A DNA stretch of 61,128 nucleotides from CAYHBO01 sp964354855 (GTDB taxonomy: Bacteria; Babelota; Babeliae; Babelales; RVW-14). Each line of letters opens with the position of its first letter. The stretch's first letter is position 1. This document shows positions 34,814 through 42,470 of the stretch, piece after piece. The position numbers and the translations under genes are program-made. Below the pieces are notes generated by a model that was not told the DNA's origin, made no database searches, and worked only from the letters and a program-made list of their open reading frames with translations. Location of the stretch: positions 1 through 61,128 of the forward strand of contig CAYHBO010000005.1 in the NCBI GenBank assembly GCA_964354855.1, in the 5' to 3' direction.

Positions 34814-36160
34814 TTATTCAATCAGCGATTCAAATGCAGAGCGTTGCTGATCTAAACAAGTTTGAACAATGGCATACAGTGGATAAGAGTTTATTTTTTC
34901 ATACACTGAATAATTTTGTGTTGAAAAGCGTATGCCATAAGGGGATTTAGGATGGCTTTCAAGGAACAAATGTATGCTTTTGAGGGTTGATCCTTTTCCC
35001 CCCTTAACTTCAACAGGGATAATATGTTCATTGCGTTGAACTAAATAATCTACTTCTGCGCTGCCGTTTGCCTTATGGCGATGCCAGTAGTAAAGCTCAG
35101 GGTAATAAATGGGGTTGGTATAAGCTAAAAATTCTTGTCCAACAAAGGCCTCAACGAACTCTCCTTTATTTACCAATGATGTTTCTGCATTGAGAATCCA
35201 GTTGTTAAGTTGTAATCCTAAGAGGGCCTGGCTTAATCCGATATCAACCAAAATAACTTTGAAGTCCCTGAGATCTTTTTGAGCACCAAGGGGAATGCCA
35301 TTTCCCGTTGAATGCCATACTTTTTGAGTAACATTTGCCGTACAAAGCAAATCTAGTGCTGGAGATAGTTCGCGAGATCGATAATCTCCCTCAACCTCGC
35401 TGTACTTAAATTTTTTACTCAGTTGTGATGGTAAGTTTTCAAAGAGTGTTGTGACATACTGGATTTGTTGTTGCTTGGTATATTTGTAAAAATCTTGTCG
35501 ATAGCTGCTGAGTAACGATTGATGAGACGTTGCGCATTGAAGTAAGTCTTGTGTGTTGATCCACATTTGAATGGCTTCAGGCATGCCGCCTGTGGCAAAA
35601 TATTGAGCGAGTAAGCGTAGTAATTTATCGTGTAAAATTTTGCTCATTTCTTGTTTAATGTCATGGTCAAAAATTGTTTTGATAATAGATTTTTCATCAA
35701 GCGCACTTAGATATTCGATGAATGATACTGGATGCATGTACAGTGATTGGACTCTTCCAACGGGTAACCCAACCTGCTGAATTGCAAAATCAAGCAAGGA
35801 ACCGGCTGCTGCAACATGCAGCTCAGGGAGCATCTCATAAAAATAGCGTAATGCGATGATTGCTTTTGGAGCCGCTTGGACCTCATCAAAAAAGAGAAAT
35901 GATTTACCTGGTATGAGTGGTTTAATATTAAGGGAAGCTGCTATTTCACGAATAATGCGTCTTGGGTCGAGGTCTTCCTCAAATATTTCTATAAACTTAG
36001 GGAATGTTTCAAAATTAATTTCAATAAACTGCTCAAACGTTTTGCCGAGCTGACGGAAGGCATAGGTTTTCCCAACCTGTCTTGCGCCACGCACGATTAG
36101 TGATTTTCGGTAGGGATTTGATTTCCAGGCTAAGAGGTGGTGGTCGATCAGGCGCTTCAT
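34814..36160 (-). CDS. AAA_14/DUF4143 ATPase, paralogue of the one at 15893
   Basis: 448 residues, same architecture as the other copy. Walker A is GARQVGKT (25-32), Walker B FLFFDEVQ, and the C-terminal DUF4143 domain has AEVDYLVQ followed by IPVEVKGG, the D...ExK pattern of the PD-(D/E)XK fold. Long stretches match the other copy almost word for word (AAGSLLDFAI, MHPVSFIEYL/MHPLSFIEFL, YGIRFSTQNYSVYEKI/YGIRFSTNNYSVHENI). Role not established. An AAAGGAT ribosome-binding site precedes the ATG. It is convergent with tyrS, and its leader has an array of 33-bp-spaced repeats like that before the other copy. Confidence 0.85.
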   Translation of the reverse strand: MKRLIDHHLLAWKSNPYRKSLIVRGARQVGKTYAFRQLGKTFEQFIEINFETFPKFIEIFEEDLDPRRIIREIAASLNIKPLIPGKSFLFFDEVQAAPKAIIALRYFYEMLPELHVAAAGSLLDFAIQQVGLPVGRVQSLYMHPVSFIEYLSALDEKSIIKTIFDHDIKQEMSKILHDKLLRLLAQYFATGGMPEAIQMWINTQDLLQCATSHQSLLSSYRQDFYKYTKQQQIQYVTTLFENLPSQLSKKFKYSEVEGDYRSRELSPALDLLCTANVTQKVWHSTGNGIPLGAQKDLRDFKVILVDIGLSQALLGLQLNNWILNAETSLVNKGEFVEAFVGQEFLAYTNPIYYPELYYWHRHKANGSAEVDYLVQRNEHIIPVEVKGGKGSTLKSIHLFLESHPKSPYGIRFSTQNYSVYEKINSYPLYAIVQTCLDQQRSAFESLIE

Positions 36161-36173
36161 CTTTTATCCTTTT

Positions 36174-36290
36174 TTTGGTTTAAAACTGTCCCATGATAGC
36201 CATGTATTGGTTAAAAAGTAAACATGTTTTAGTCAATGCATGGTTAAAATATCCTCAAGATTTAGCCATGCTATGGTTATTTTTACCCCA
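36174..36290 (-). repeat. 33-bp-period direct repeats before the second AAA_14 gene
   Basis: TGGTTA begins at 36208, 36241 and 36274, exactly 33 bases apart. A degenerate fourth (TGGTTTAAAAC) lies at 36176, 32 bases away. In the gene's direction the unit reads about TTTTAACCATRCATGGCT. The core (TTTTAACCA) resembles the TTTCAACCA core of the array before the AAA_14 gene at 15893, and the period is the same. Likely operators; the binding protein may be the AAA_14 product itself (inference). Confidence 0.7.
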
Positions 36291-36344
36291 TGATTTGTCC
36301 AAAATGCTAAAATATGCAACTTATTGTGGATATTTTTTAGCAAT

Positions 36345-36380
36345 AAAAATGGGGCCACTTTAAAAAAGTAGCCCCATACG
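36345..36380 (-). terminator. Intrinsic terminator after the lipoprotein gene
   Basis: ATGGGGCCACTTT and AAGTAGCCCCAT (36349-36377) form a strong G/C-rich stem with a short A/T loop. Minus-strand transcription then meets ATTTTTATTG. It lies about 20 bases past the stop of the lipoprotein gene at 36400. Confidence 0.8.
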
Positions 36381-36399
36381 TTTTATGTGACAGAAAAAT

Positions 36400-37008
36400 T
36401 TAAATTGAAAGTCTAAACTTAAGATTGTTTTCTGTTTCACTTTGTGATTTAAGATTAAAAGAAAGTATTCTTCCATAATTTTCCTGAGCCACAAACATCA
36501 TCCTGTTCGTCGTTGAGTGAGGTGGAATTTCTACCTGTGAGCTGAAATCAATGCAGCGCTCTTTAAAATCATGTGCAAGCTTGCTATTTGCTGATGAGGA
36601 CATGCCACCATCACATGCAGCAACAATTAAAAATGGTATCCCGAATATAAATAAGCTTGGGATAACCCACAGTAAGCCACGATTAAGTGCTTTAATCTGA
36701 GCTTTCTTTGTTATGAAGCTAATTGATTCAAGAGGAAGATTGATGCTTCTTGCATTAAGTACGTAGGCTTTTTCTGTGTTGTTAGTAATCGTAAGTTGAA
36801 TAGTTTTGTAACCTTTTTTTTCTACGTTTCTAGAAAAAGTATGTTTACAATCACTTACTGACAATGTATGAGCAGCTGATTCAACACCTGCCTCAACTTG
36901 TTTAGGTCCGAATGATGGTGCAAATGGATGAGGTTTATATTTTGCACAGCCGGTGATTATCGTAGCGGCGAGTAAAAGGTTACATACAATAAGATTACGT
37001 TTTAGCAT
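36400..37008 (-). CDS. Lipoprotein of unknown function
   Basis: 202 residues; the N-terminus is a lipoprotein signal with the lipobox IITGC (Cys21). A second hydrophobic segment (LLWVIPSLFIFGIPFLIVAAC, about 130-150) suggests it also spans or dips into a membrane. The rest is beta-rich with no recognised domain. It has GGGGGGAT before its ATG, an isolated position, and its own terminator. A long empty upstream region may hold its promoter, but none is obvious. Confidence 0.65.
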   Translation of the reverse strand: MLKRNLIVCNLLLAATIITGCAKYKPHPFAPSFGPKQVEAGVESAAHTLSVSDCKHTFSRNVEKKGYKTIQLTITNNTEKAYVLNARSINLPLESISFITKKAQIKALNRGLLWVIPSLFIFGIPFLIVAACDGGMSSSANSKLAHDFKERCIDFSSQVEIPPHSTTNRMMFVAQENYGRILSFNLKSQSETENNLKFRLSI

Positions 37009-37393
37009 AGATCCCCCCTGTAAAACTAATTACAGATAAAAGCGTTAGTGGTTATTACGTTGACAGAGCTGCATAATTAAGCTTTTTATTGCATGGTGTT
37101 ATGTATGAAAAGTCAAAAAATATAAAAGGTATAGCCTGTGGCCTTGTATGCTTAATTATTCTGTTTGAATTTTTTATTAATTTGGTTGAAATTAGTATGT
37201 ATTGGTATCAAAAGTTGCTTTCAGGGTGCTGTTGATAATATTGTTGTCCCAGACGTTTAAACTGCTTTTTTGGGTTGAAACTCAGACATGTTTTGATACT
37301 TTTTGGTTAAAAAGCACGGTAGTCTATTGATTTCTTTTTACTAAGTTTTTTATGGTATCCACATCTTTTATACATTTTATGGTGGAGAATATC
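37009..37393. other. Gene-free region between the divergent lipoprotein and enolase genes
   Basis: This 385-base stretch holds no credible gene. Three TGGTTGAAA/TGGTTAAAA-like words occur on the plus strand at 37183, 37272 and 37304; the last two are 32 bases apart. They resemble the AAA_14-associated repeat core and its spacing, but the set is not regular and could be chance. Promoters for both flanking genes are expected here. Confidence 0.5.
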
Positions 37394-38644
37394 GTGAAGA
37401 TAAAAAAAATAGTGGCACGTGAAATTCTTGATTCCCGTAGTAATCCAACGATTGAATGTCATTTAACCTTAGATGATGGGTTTGTAGCCTGTGCATCGGT
37501 TCCTTCTGGTGCCTCGGTTGGTAGTGAAGAGGCGTTTGAGTTGCGTGATCATGATCCCAAGCGCTTTGAGGGCATGGGCGTGTTAAACGCTATTAACAAT
37601 ATTGAAAATATTATTGCACCAGGGTTAATTGATACATCACCAGATATCAAAACAGCCGATATATTTATGATTGATCTTGATGGGTCACAAAACAAATCAA
37701 AGCTGGGGGCCAATGCCATCTTGGCGGTGAGTATGGCGGTAGCGCGTGCTCAAGCGCATATGCAGCAGCAAGAACTCTATGCCTTCTTGGGTGATTATTT
37801 TAACCGAAAGCCGGATTTGCCATATTGTATGTTTAATATTATTAATGGTGGTATGCATGCGCAAAATGGGGTTTCATTTCAAGAATTTATGATCATGCCT
37901 TGTTTCAATTCAGTTATTGAATCGGTGCGCACCGCTTCAGAAATTTATCATGCGCTTAAAGAGCTTTTGCATGTTGAAGGGTATGCAACAACCGTTGGTG
38001 ATGAGGGTGGCTTTGCGCCGATGATGACGACTGGTGGATTTCGTTCAGAAATTACTCTCTTGTCGATCTTACAGGAGGCTATGAGAAAAGCAGATTATCA
38101 TCCTGCTGATGGTGTTAAAATTTGTTTAGATGTGGCTGCTTCAGCATTTTATAACAAAGATCAAAAAAAATATTATGTTGCTGATGATACTTTTGAATCA
38201 AATTTTATGATTAGTTTTTATCAAGCATTATGTTCGACGTTTCCTATTTTTATGATTGAAGATGGGCTCAGTGAATTTGACCGTGTTGGTTGGCAAGCGC
38301 TTACCGAGAAACTTGGTTCTAAAACTTGTTTGGTTGGGGATGATATTTTTGTTACTAACCCAGAAAAAATTATGATGGGCATTCAAGATAAGATTGCTAA
38401 TGGGGTTCTTATTAAACTTAATCAAATCGGGACCGTGAGTGAAGCAGCACGAGCACTGCTGCTTGCCAAACAACATGGTTACACAACGGTGGTTTCGCAT
38501 CGGTCAGGTGAAACTGAAGATTCTTTTATTGCAGATTTTGCGGTAGGCTTGGCTGCTGGGTATATCAAAGCGGGGGCTCCAGCACGCGGCGAGCGTTTAG
38601 CCAAATACAATCGGCTCATGGAAATAGAACAATTTCAGATATAA
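37394..38644 (+). CDS. eno: Enolase
   Basis: The GTG at 37394 (read MKIKKIVAREILDSRSNPTI) is preceded by GGAG 6 bases upstream and matches the usual enolase N-terminus. Upstream ATGs at 37352 and 37379 would add an unusual leader. It converts 2-phosphoglycerate to phosphoenolpyruvate in glycolysis. Signatures seen are SGASVGSEEAFELRD, GDEGGFAP (catalytic Glu region), IEDGLSEFD, LVGDDIFVTN, VLIKLNQIGTVSEA (Lys) and the signature SHRSGETEDSFIADFAVG. The Glu-Asp pair binds Mg2+. A terminator hairpin follows. Confidence 0.93.
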   Translation: MKIKKIVAREILDSRSNPTIECHLTLDDGFVACASVPSGASVGSEEAFELRDHDPKRFEGMGVLNAINNIENIIAPGLIDTSPDIKTADIFMIDLDGSQNKSKLGANAILAVSMAVARAQAHMQQQELYAFLGDYFNRKPDLPYCMFNIINGGMHAQNGVSFQEFMIMPCFNSVIESVRTASEIYHALKELLHVEGYATTVGDEGGFAPMMTTGGFRSEITLLSILQEAMRKADYHPADGVKICLDVAASAFYNKDQKKYYVADDTFESNFMISFYQALCSTFPIFMIEDGLSEFDRVGWQALTEKLGSKTCLVGDDIFVTNPEKIMMGIQDKIANGVLIKLNQIGTVSEAARALLLAKQHGYTTVVSHRSGETEDSFIADFAVGLAAGYIKAGAPARGERLAKYNRLMEIEQFQI

Positions 38645-38745
38645 ATATTTACATCGAGAGGTTATCAAATAATTCCATTATATCAACATTATTCCCGTTT
38701 TTCTTAACGCCCTAAATCAAGTATTCTTAATACTGGTTTTAATTT

Positions 38746-38777
38746 AAACCGTTCATGCGTGGGGCATGGGTTTTTTT
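38746..38777 (+). terminator. Intrinsic terminator after eno
   Basis: AAACC and CATGC (38746-38758) pair with GCATG and GGTTT, with a short inner bulge, and run directly into seven T. It is 100 bases past the eno stop and just before the next gene. Confidence 0.6.
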
Positions 38778-38787
38778 AGGGAAATGA

Positions 38788-40290
38788 ATGGGAATATTTG
38801 TTAACAGGTACTTACCGAACATTTTTTGTAAGACGTTTTTTGCAACCATATTTTTTGTGGCTGCATCTGTTGGGGCTGAAGTGCTTTGCATGTCGGTTAC
38901 TGATGCACAACATCAGAAGGTTAATGCTGCTACTGAGAAAGTATTTGAGAAACTTCCTGAGATTGATAAAGCTTGTGAGAAAGCATCAGAGGCTATTGAT
39001 AAAATGCCACCTGAGGCTTTCATGTCTCGGCTTGAGCGATTTAAGAATAAACCATTAGTAAAGGTAAGTGGAACGATTACTCGTGTGAATGTTCCTGTGA
39101 CTCCTGATAGTACTGATGAGCATATTATTGTTGCAGATGAAGGAGATCCTTCGGTAATCCGATCTATTCCTCTTACGGCATCGTTAAGCTTTAGTGGCAA
39201 AAATCTTTTACAAGCAGGTTTTTTAGGAACGGCTTATGGGATTGATTATTTAAAGTACAAGGATTTAAACAAATTCGATGAAGATTTATTGCTTAGAAAA
39301 ATGGTTGAGCATAAAGATCAATTAATCAAGCTGCTTCAAGATCTTAAGTACACCGGAAAAAAAGGTTATTTTTCTAAGTTAAAATCGGGTTTTTCGAGCG
39401 TAGCGAAAATTTTTGATGGTAGTTTTATTAATTCATTAAAATCGGATAACAAGAAAAAAGAAACTCCTCCTGATGAAGATAAAGCATTAGATACGCTTAA
39501 ATCGTTTCTTAAGAAAGAATGTATTAAGTCAGCATTGCTTAAGTTTAGAGATCATCTTCCTGGTGCGCTTGGTTATATGGTAGCACAAGAAGGTATGTGT
39601 ATGGCGCATGATAAAGCCTTTGATGAGTCAGCATCCACAAGTAGCAATTTTATTAAAACGTTGAAAGCTGCAGAAAGTATTGATGCTACCATCGGCTTTT
39701 GGACAAAGAATGTGTATCAAATTAAGCGTTGTTACAATAATAAAACGAATAAAATAGATGTGCCGGTTGAGTTGTTAGCTGCGCCATTTTTTGGTGCTTC
39801 TTATGCTTTGTATTTTAATAATACTTATGCTTCGAATAAAAACTCAGTTACCAAATGGCTTTTAAAGTGGGCTTATCCAAAAACTTCACTTGATTGGCTT
39901 AATTCTCGTTGGTTTTATCTTATGAAAAAATCAGCTATGCATGCGCGGTTTATTCAACAATCCAATGGTCATTATGAACAGCAAGTACTTGATTATTGTA
40001 TGATGCATAGCAAAGAACTTCTTAACATTCTTACAGAAAAAATTGAAAACTTAGTGCCATCAAAAGCTGAAAAACCTACTTCACCAGAACCGGTTAAGTC
40101 TCAGCGAGAATTATTACGTACCTTTATTCATGATGCATCTACAGAATCTTTTTATGCATGGCGTAATTTTAAATATACCAGCCTTAATCGCACCTCGATG
40201 TTTTTTGAATTGGCGACCTTGCTTCCTGCGGTGCCAAAAATTTATTCGGCGCTTCGCAAGTTGTGGGAATTTGTTCGAACTGATTATTAA
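38788..40290 (+). CDS. Exported protein of unknown function, partner gene of the ATAD3-like ATPase
   Basis: 500 residues. A hydrophobic N-terminus (CKTFFATIFFVAASVGAE) is a likely signal peptide or anchor. There is a predicted helical region (about 40-80, rich in Glu/Lys/Ala). A short hydrophobic patch near 320 (AAPFFGASYALYFNN) may be membrane-associated. No known domain is recognised. It ends 24 bases before the ATAD3-like gene on the same strand, so it is very likely cotranscribed, and both products have a membrane or export N-terminus. A functional link between the two is inferred from this arrangement only. Confidence 0.65.
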   Translation: MGIFVNRYLPNIFCKTFFATIFFVAASVGAEVLCMSVTDAQHQKVNAATEKVFEKLPEIDKACEKASEAIDKMPPEAFMSRLERFKNKPLVKVSGTITRVNVPVTPDSTDEHIIVADEGDPSVIRSIPLTASLSFSGKNLLQAGFLGTAYGIDYLKYKDLNKFDEDLLLRKMVEHKDQLIKLLQDLKYTGKKGYFSKLKSGFSSVAKIFDGSFINSLKSDNKKKETPPDEDKALDTLKSFLKKECIKSALLKFRDHLPGALGYMVAQEGMCMAHDKAFDESASTSSNFIKTLKAAESIDATIGFWTKNVYQIKRCYNNKTNKIDVPVELLAAPFFGASYALYFNNTYASNKNSVTKWLLKWAYPKTSLDWLNSRWFYLMKKSAMHARFIQQSNGHYEQQVLDYCMMHSKELLNILTEKIENLVPSKAEKPTSPEPVKSQRELLRTFIHDASTESFYAWRNFKYTSLNRTSMFFELATLLPAVPKIYSALRKLWEFVRTDY

Positions 40291-40314
40291 ATGATGTTAA
40301 TGAAAGGCTAACCT

Positions 40315-41823
40315 ATGATACTTAGAAAATATGTTATTTATATTTTTATGTTGCTGTCGTTGCTGGGCAATAGCGGGAATAATGGGCTTTTGAAAGCAGC
40401 CTCCCCGGAGAAAACTTTCCTTGAGAAAATGGCTGAACGAGCTGAAATAGAAGCTCGAAATAGGGCTGAAAATCATAGAATGCGCATGGAATATAATCAA
40501 CAGGATCTTGAGCGTTTACACCGGAGCGGGGCGGTAAGGGCTGACCATCCTGATCATATGAGATATCAAACATTGATGCGAAATCAGGGCCAAGCTGAGA
40601 AGAGACTAGATGATTGGCATAATCTTGAACTGGATGTTAATAAAACCATTTTGGGGATTGCCTCAGATCATTGGCATACTGAGATTGAAAAGGGTAAAAT
40701 AGAAGCACAGCGAAAAACCGAGGTTGGGAAAGCCTTTGGCGCATCACTTGCAGCTCAAGAAGGCATAACGGAACGGTCTAAGACGATGTGGGAAAAACTA
40801 ACTGATCGTAAAAATATTATGTTGTGGTCGGCGGCGCTTATTGGTATTCCGGTAACCATTTATGCTTGTAAACTTGGGTTAGACTATGCAAGTTCAAAGT
40901 GGGGTAAACCAGCGTTAGTAAAAGAAACGTCACGTAAAAGTCTCAAAGAAAGCGTGATGGGTTGGTTTTCAAAGAAGAAAGAAGTAAAAGTAAATTTTGA
41001 TGATATTGTTCTTGCTCCAGAGCTAGACAAGGATGCAAGAGCTTTTGCTGAGCGACTTAAAAAGCAGCAACAGTATAAGGCGCCGTTCCAAAATCTTCTG
41101 TTGTATGGTCCTCCTGGTACAGGAAAAACGGAGTTTGCTAAGAAAGTTGCTTACTACTCAGGGATGGATTATGCCCTTATTGATGGTGGAAGTTTTGGTC
41201 AGTTCAAAAAAGGGACTGGGGTTACTCAAATAAATAAACTCTTTGATTGGGCCGAAAAATCTCCACGAGGAGTTGTTGTATTCATTGATGAAATTGATGC
41301 TATTGCTCCAGATAGGGGTACTATAACTGAAAGCGATGACATGAATAGTCTTAATACTTTGATTGCTCGTTCAGGAAGTTTATCGAGAAAAGTGGTACTT
41401 CTTGGAGCAACTAATCGTAGAGAATCACTTGATTCTGCGATGCGTAAGCGACTAGGACGGTCAATGTGTTTTGGATTGCCAGAAGCTCCTGAGCGTGCAA
41501 AAATTCTGAGAAAGAAAATTGAGATGCATATTGAGCAATTTGAATATAAGTATGATAAAAATAAACCAGCGATTAAATTGTCATGCGCATCAGATGTTAC
41601 CACTGATTCCTTTATGACTGAGATGGCTGGTATGATGAAGCAATTCTCAGGCCGTGATATTGAAAAAGCGGTTATTGATATGCAATCAGAAGTATTAGAA
41701 ACCGATGCTAAAATGCTTACGAAAGATATCGTTAAAACGATTATCGTGCGATGGATTTCTATTGTTGCTGAGGATCAAAAAATAACAGCGGCACAAGATC
41801 GAAAAAATGCGGCTCGAGGATAA
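40315..41823 (+). CDS. ATAD3-like membrane AAA+ ATPase
   Basis: The 502-residue protein begins with a signal-like helix, followed by a charged helical region with EARNRAENHRMRMEY and a Lys/Glu-rich stretch (about 40-150), and a membrane helix near 167-187. GKPALVKETSR (198-208) is followed by the AAA domain with Walker A GPPGTGKT (265-272), SGMDYALIDGG, GVTQINKLFDWA, Walker B VVFIDEIDA (near 321-329), sensor ATN (365-367) and RKRLGR (377-382). The linker, AKKVAYYSGMDYA and KLFDWA closely resemble human ATAD3A (GKPSLVRETSR, AKKLALHSGMDYA, KLFDWA), from memory. The layout of coiled coil, membrane helix and AAA also matches. ATAD3 is a mitochondrial inner-membrane ATPase; this is a bacterial relative. 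FtsH is less likely: no zinc protease domain. Confidence 0.75.
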   Translation: MILRKYVIYIFMLLSLLGNSGNNGLLKAASPEKTFLEKMAERAEIEARNRAENHRMRMEYNQQDLERLHRSGAVRADHPDHMRYQTLMRNQGQAEKRLDDWHNLELDVNKTILGIASDHWHTEIEKGKIEAQRKTEVGKAFGASLAAQEGITERSKTMWEKLTDRKNIMLWSAALIGIPVTIYACKLGLDYASSKWGKPALVKETSRKSLKESVMGWFSKKKEVKVNFDDIVLAPELDKDARAFAERLKKQQQYKAPFQNLLLYGPPGTGKTEFAKKVAYYSGMDYALIDGGSFGQFKKGTGVTQINKLFDWAEKSPRGVVVFIDEIDAIAPDRGTITESDDMNSLNTLIARSGSLSRKVVLLGATNRRESLDSAMRKRLGRSMCFGLPEAPERAKILRKKIEMHIEQFEYKYDKNKPAIKLSCASDVTTDSFMTEMAGMMKQFSGRDIEKAVIDMQSEVLETDAKMLTKDIVKTIIVRWISIVAEDQKITAAQDRKNAARG

Positions 41824-41833
41824 ATTAGTTCAT

Positions 41834-41865
41834 AAGAGGGACCTGGTTATAACTACGTCCCTCTT
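41834..41865. terminator. Bidirectional terminator hairpin
   Basis: AAGAGGGAC (41834-41842) pairs perfectly with GTCCCTCTT (41857-41865) over a 14-base loop. It lies between the stop of the ATAD3-like gene and the stop of the convergent gene at 41864, where a shared terminator is expected. The T-run is weak, so its efficiency is uncertain. Confidence 0.55.
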
Positions 41866-42463
41866 AGTTAATGTGTGATGATAGAATTTGGCTGAGTATA
41901 TTTTTTACGATTTCCAGATTTCTATGGTGCTCTTCTTTCCATGCAGCAAAGAATTCTTCTCGCAAAATGCGTGTGTTATCTCTACGGTATTGTTGAGCAA
42001 AATTCATCAGTGCCCATTCTTCTTTTGGGGGACTGCCAAATGCCTTACGTTGTCCATATTCTTTTATCCACATGTTGGCAAACTCTTGGTAGGTAGGTGG
42101 GTTGCCATCAAGCCAGCGTTCATTGAGCCAATCAATACCAAAGGCAGTAAAGTGAAAGTGGTTACCGATAAGTTTTTTGAAAAATAATCGAGTTTTAAGA
42201 TCATTTTTATAAGCGCCCTTGAGCATTAAGGTGTTTGGTTCTAGTGAGTAAGCTTTATCTTTTTGAGCGCAGGATTTTTTTGGGATTTTTGGTTCTTGGA
42301 TAATCTCGCCAGTAGCTAAAAAATGGAGAATGCGTTCAATGAGTGATATCTTCTTGCCTTTTTCAGGTAAAAGAAGTTTTGCTAAGATTTCTTTAAGTTC
42401 ATTTACGCTAAGAAAGAGGAGCGATTCTCTGAGTTCGATAAGTTTGTTTTCTGTGAACTTCAT
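41864..42463 (-). CDS. SAP-domain-like protein
   Basis: 199 residues. The N-terminal part (LSVNELKEILAKLLLPEKG, then KISLIERILHFLATGEI) resembles the helix-turn-helix of SAP-type DNA-binding motifs. The rest is a helical domain with IGNHFHFTAFGIDWLN and PTYQEFANMWIKEYGQRKAF. It recalls the SAP_new25 plus DUF6434-type proteins found near the ends of host-associated bacterial genomes, but I cannot confirm this. It starts 7 bases after the GH130-like gene, so it is probably cotranscribed with it. The function is unknown. Confidence 0.6.
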   Translation of the reverse strand: MKFTENKLIELRESLLFLSVNELKEILAKLLLPEKGKKISLIERILHFLATGEIIQEPKIPKKSCAQKDKAYSLEPNTLMLKGAYKNDLKTRLFFKKLIGNHFHFTAFGIDWLNERWLDGNPPTYQEFANMWIKEYGQRKAFGSPPKEEWALMNFAQQYRRDNTRILREEFFAAWKEEHHRNLEIVKNILSQILSSHIN

Positions 42464-42470
42464 GGGGTTT

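Noticed and set aside
40315..41823. FtsH annotation for the AAA ATPase
   Set aside because: FtsH would carry an HEXXH protease domain after the ATPase, and none is present. The linker blocks match ATAD3.
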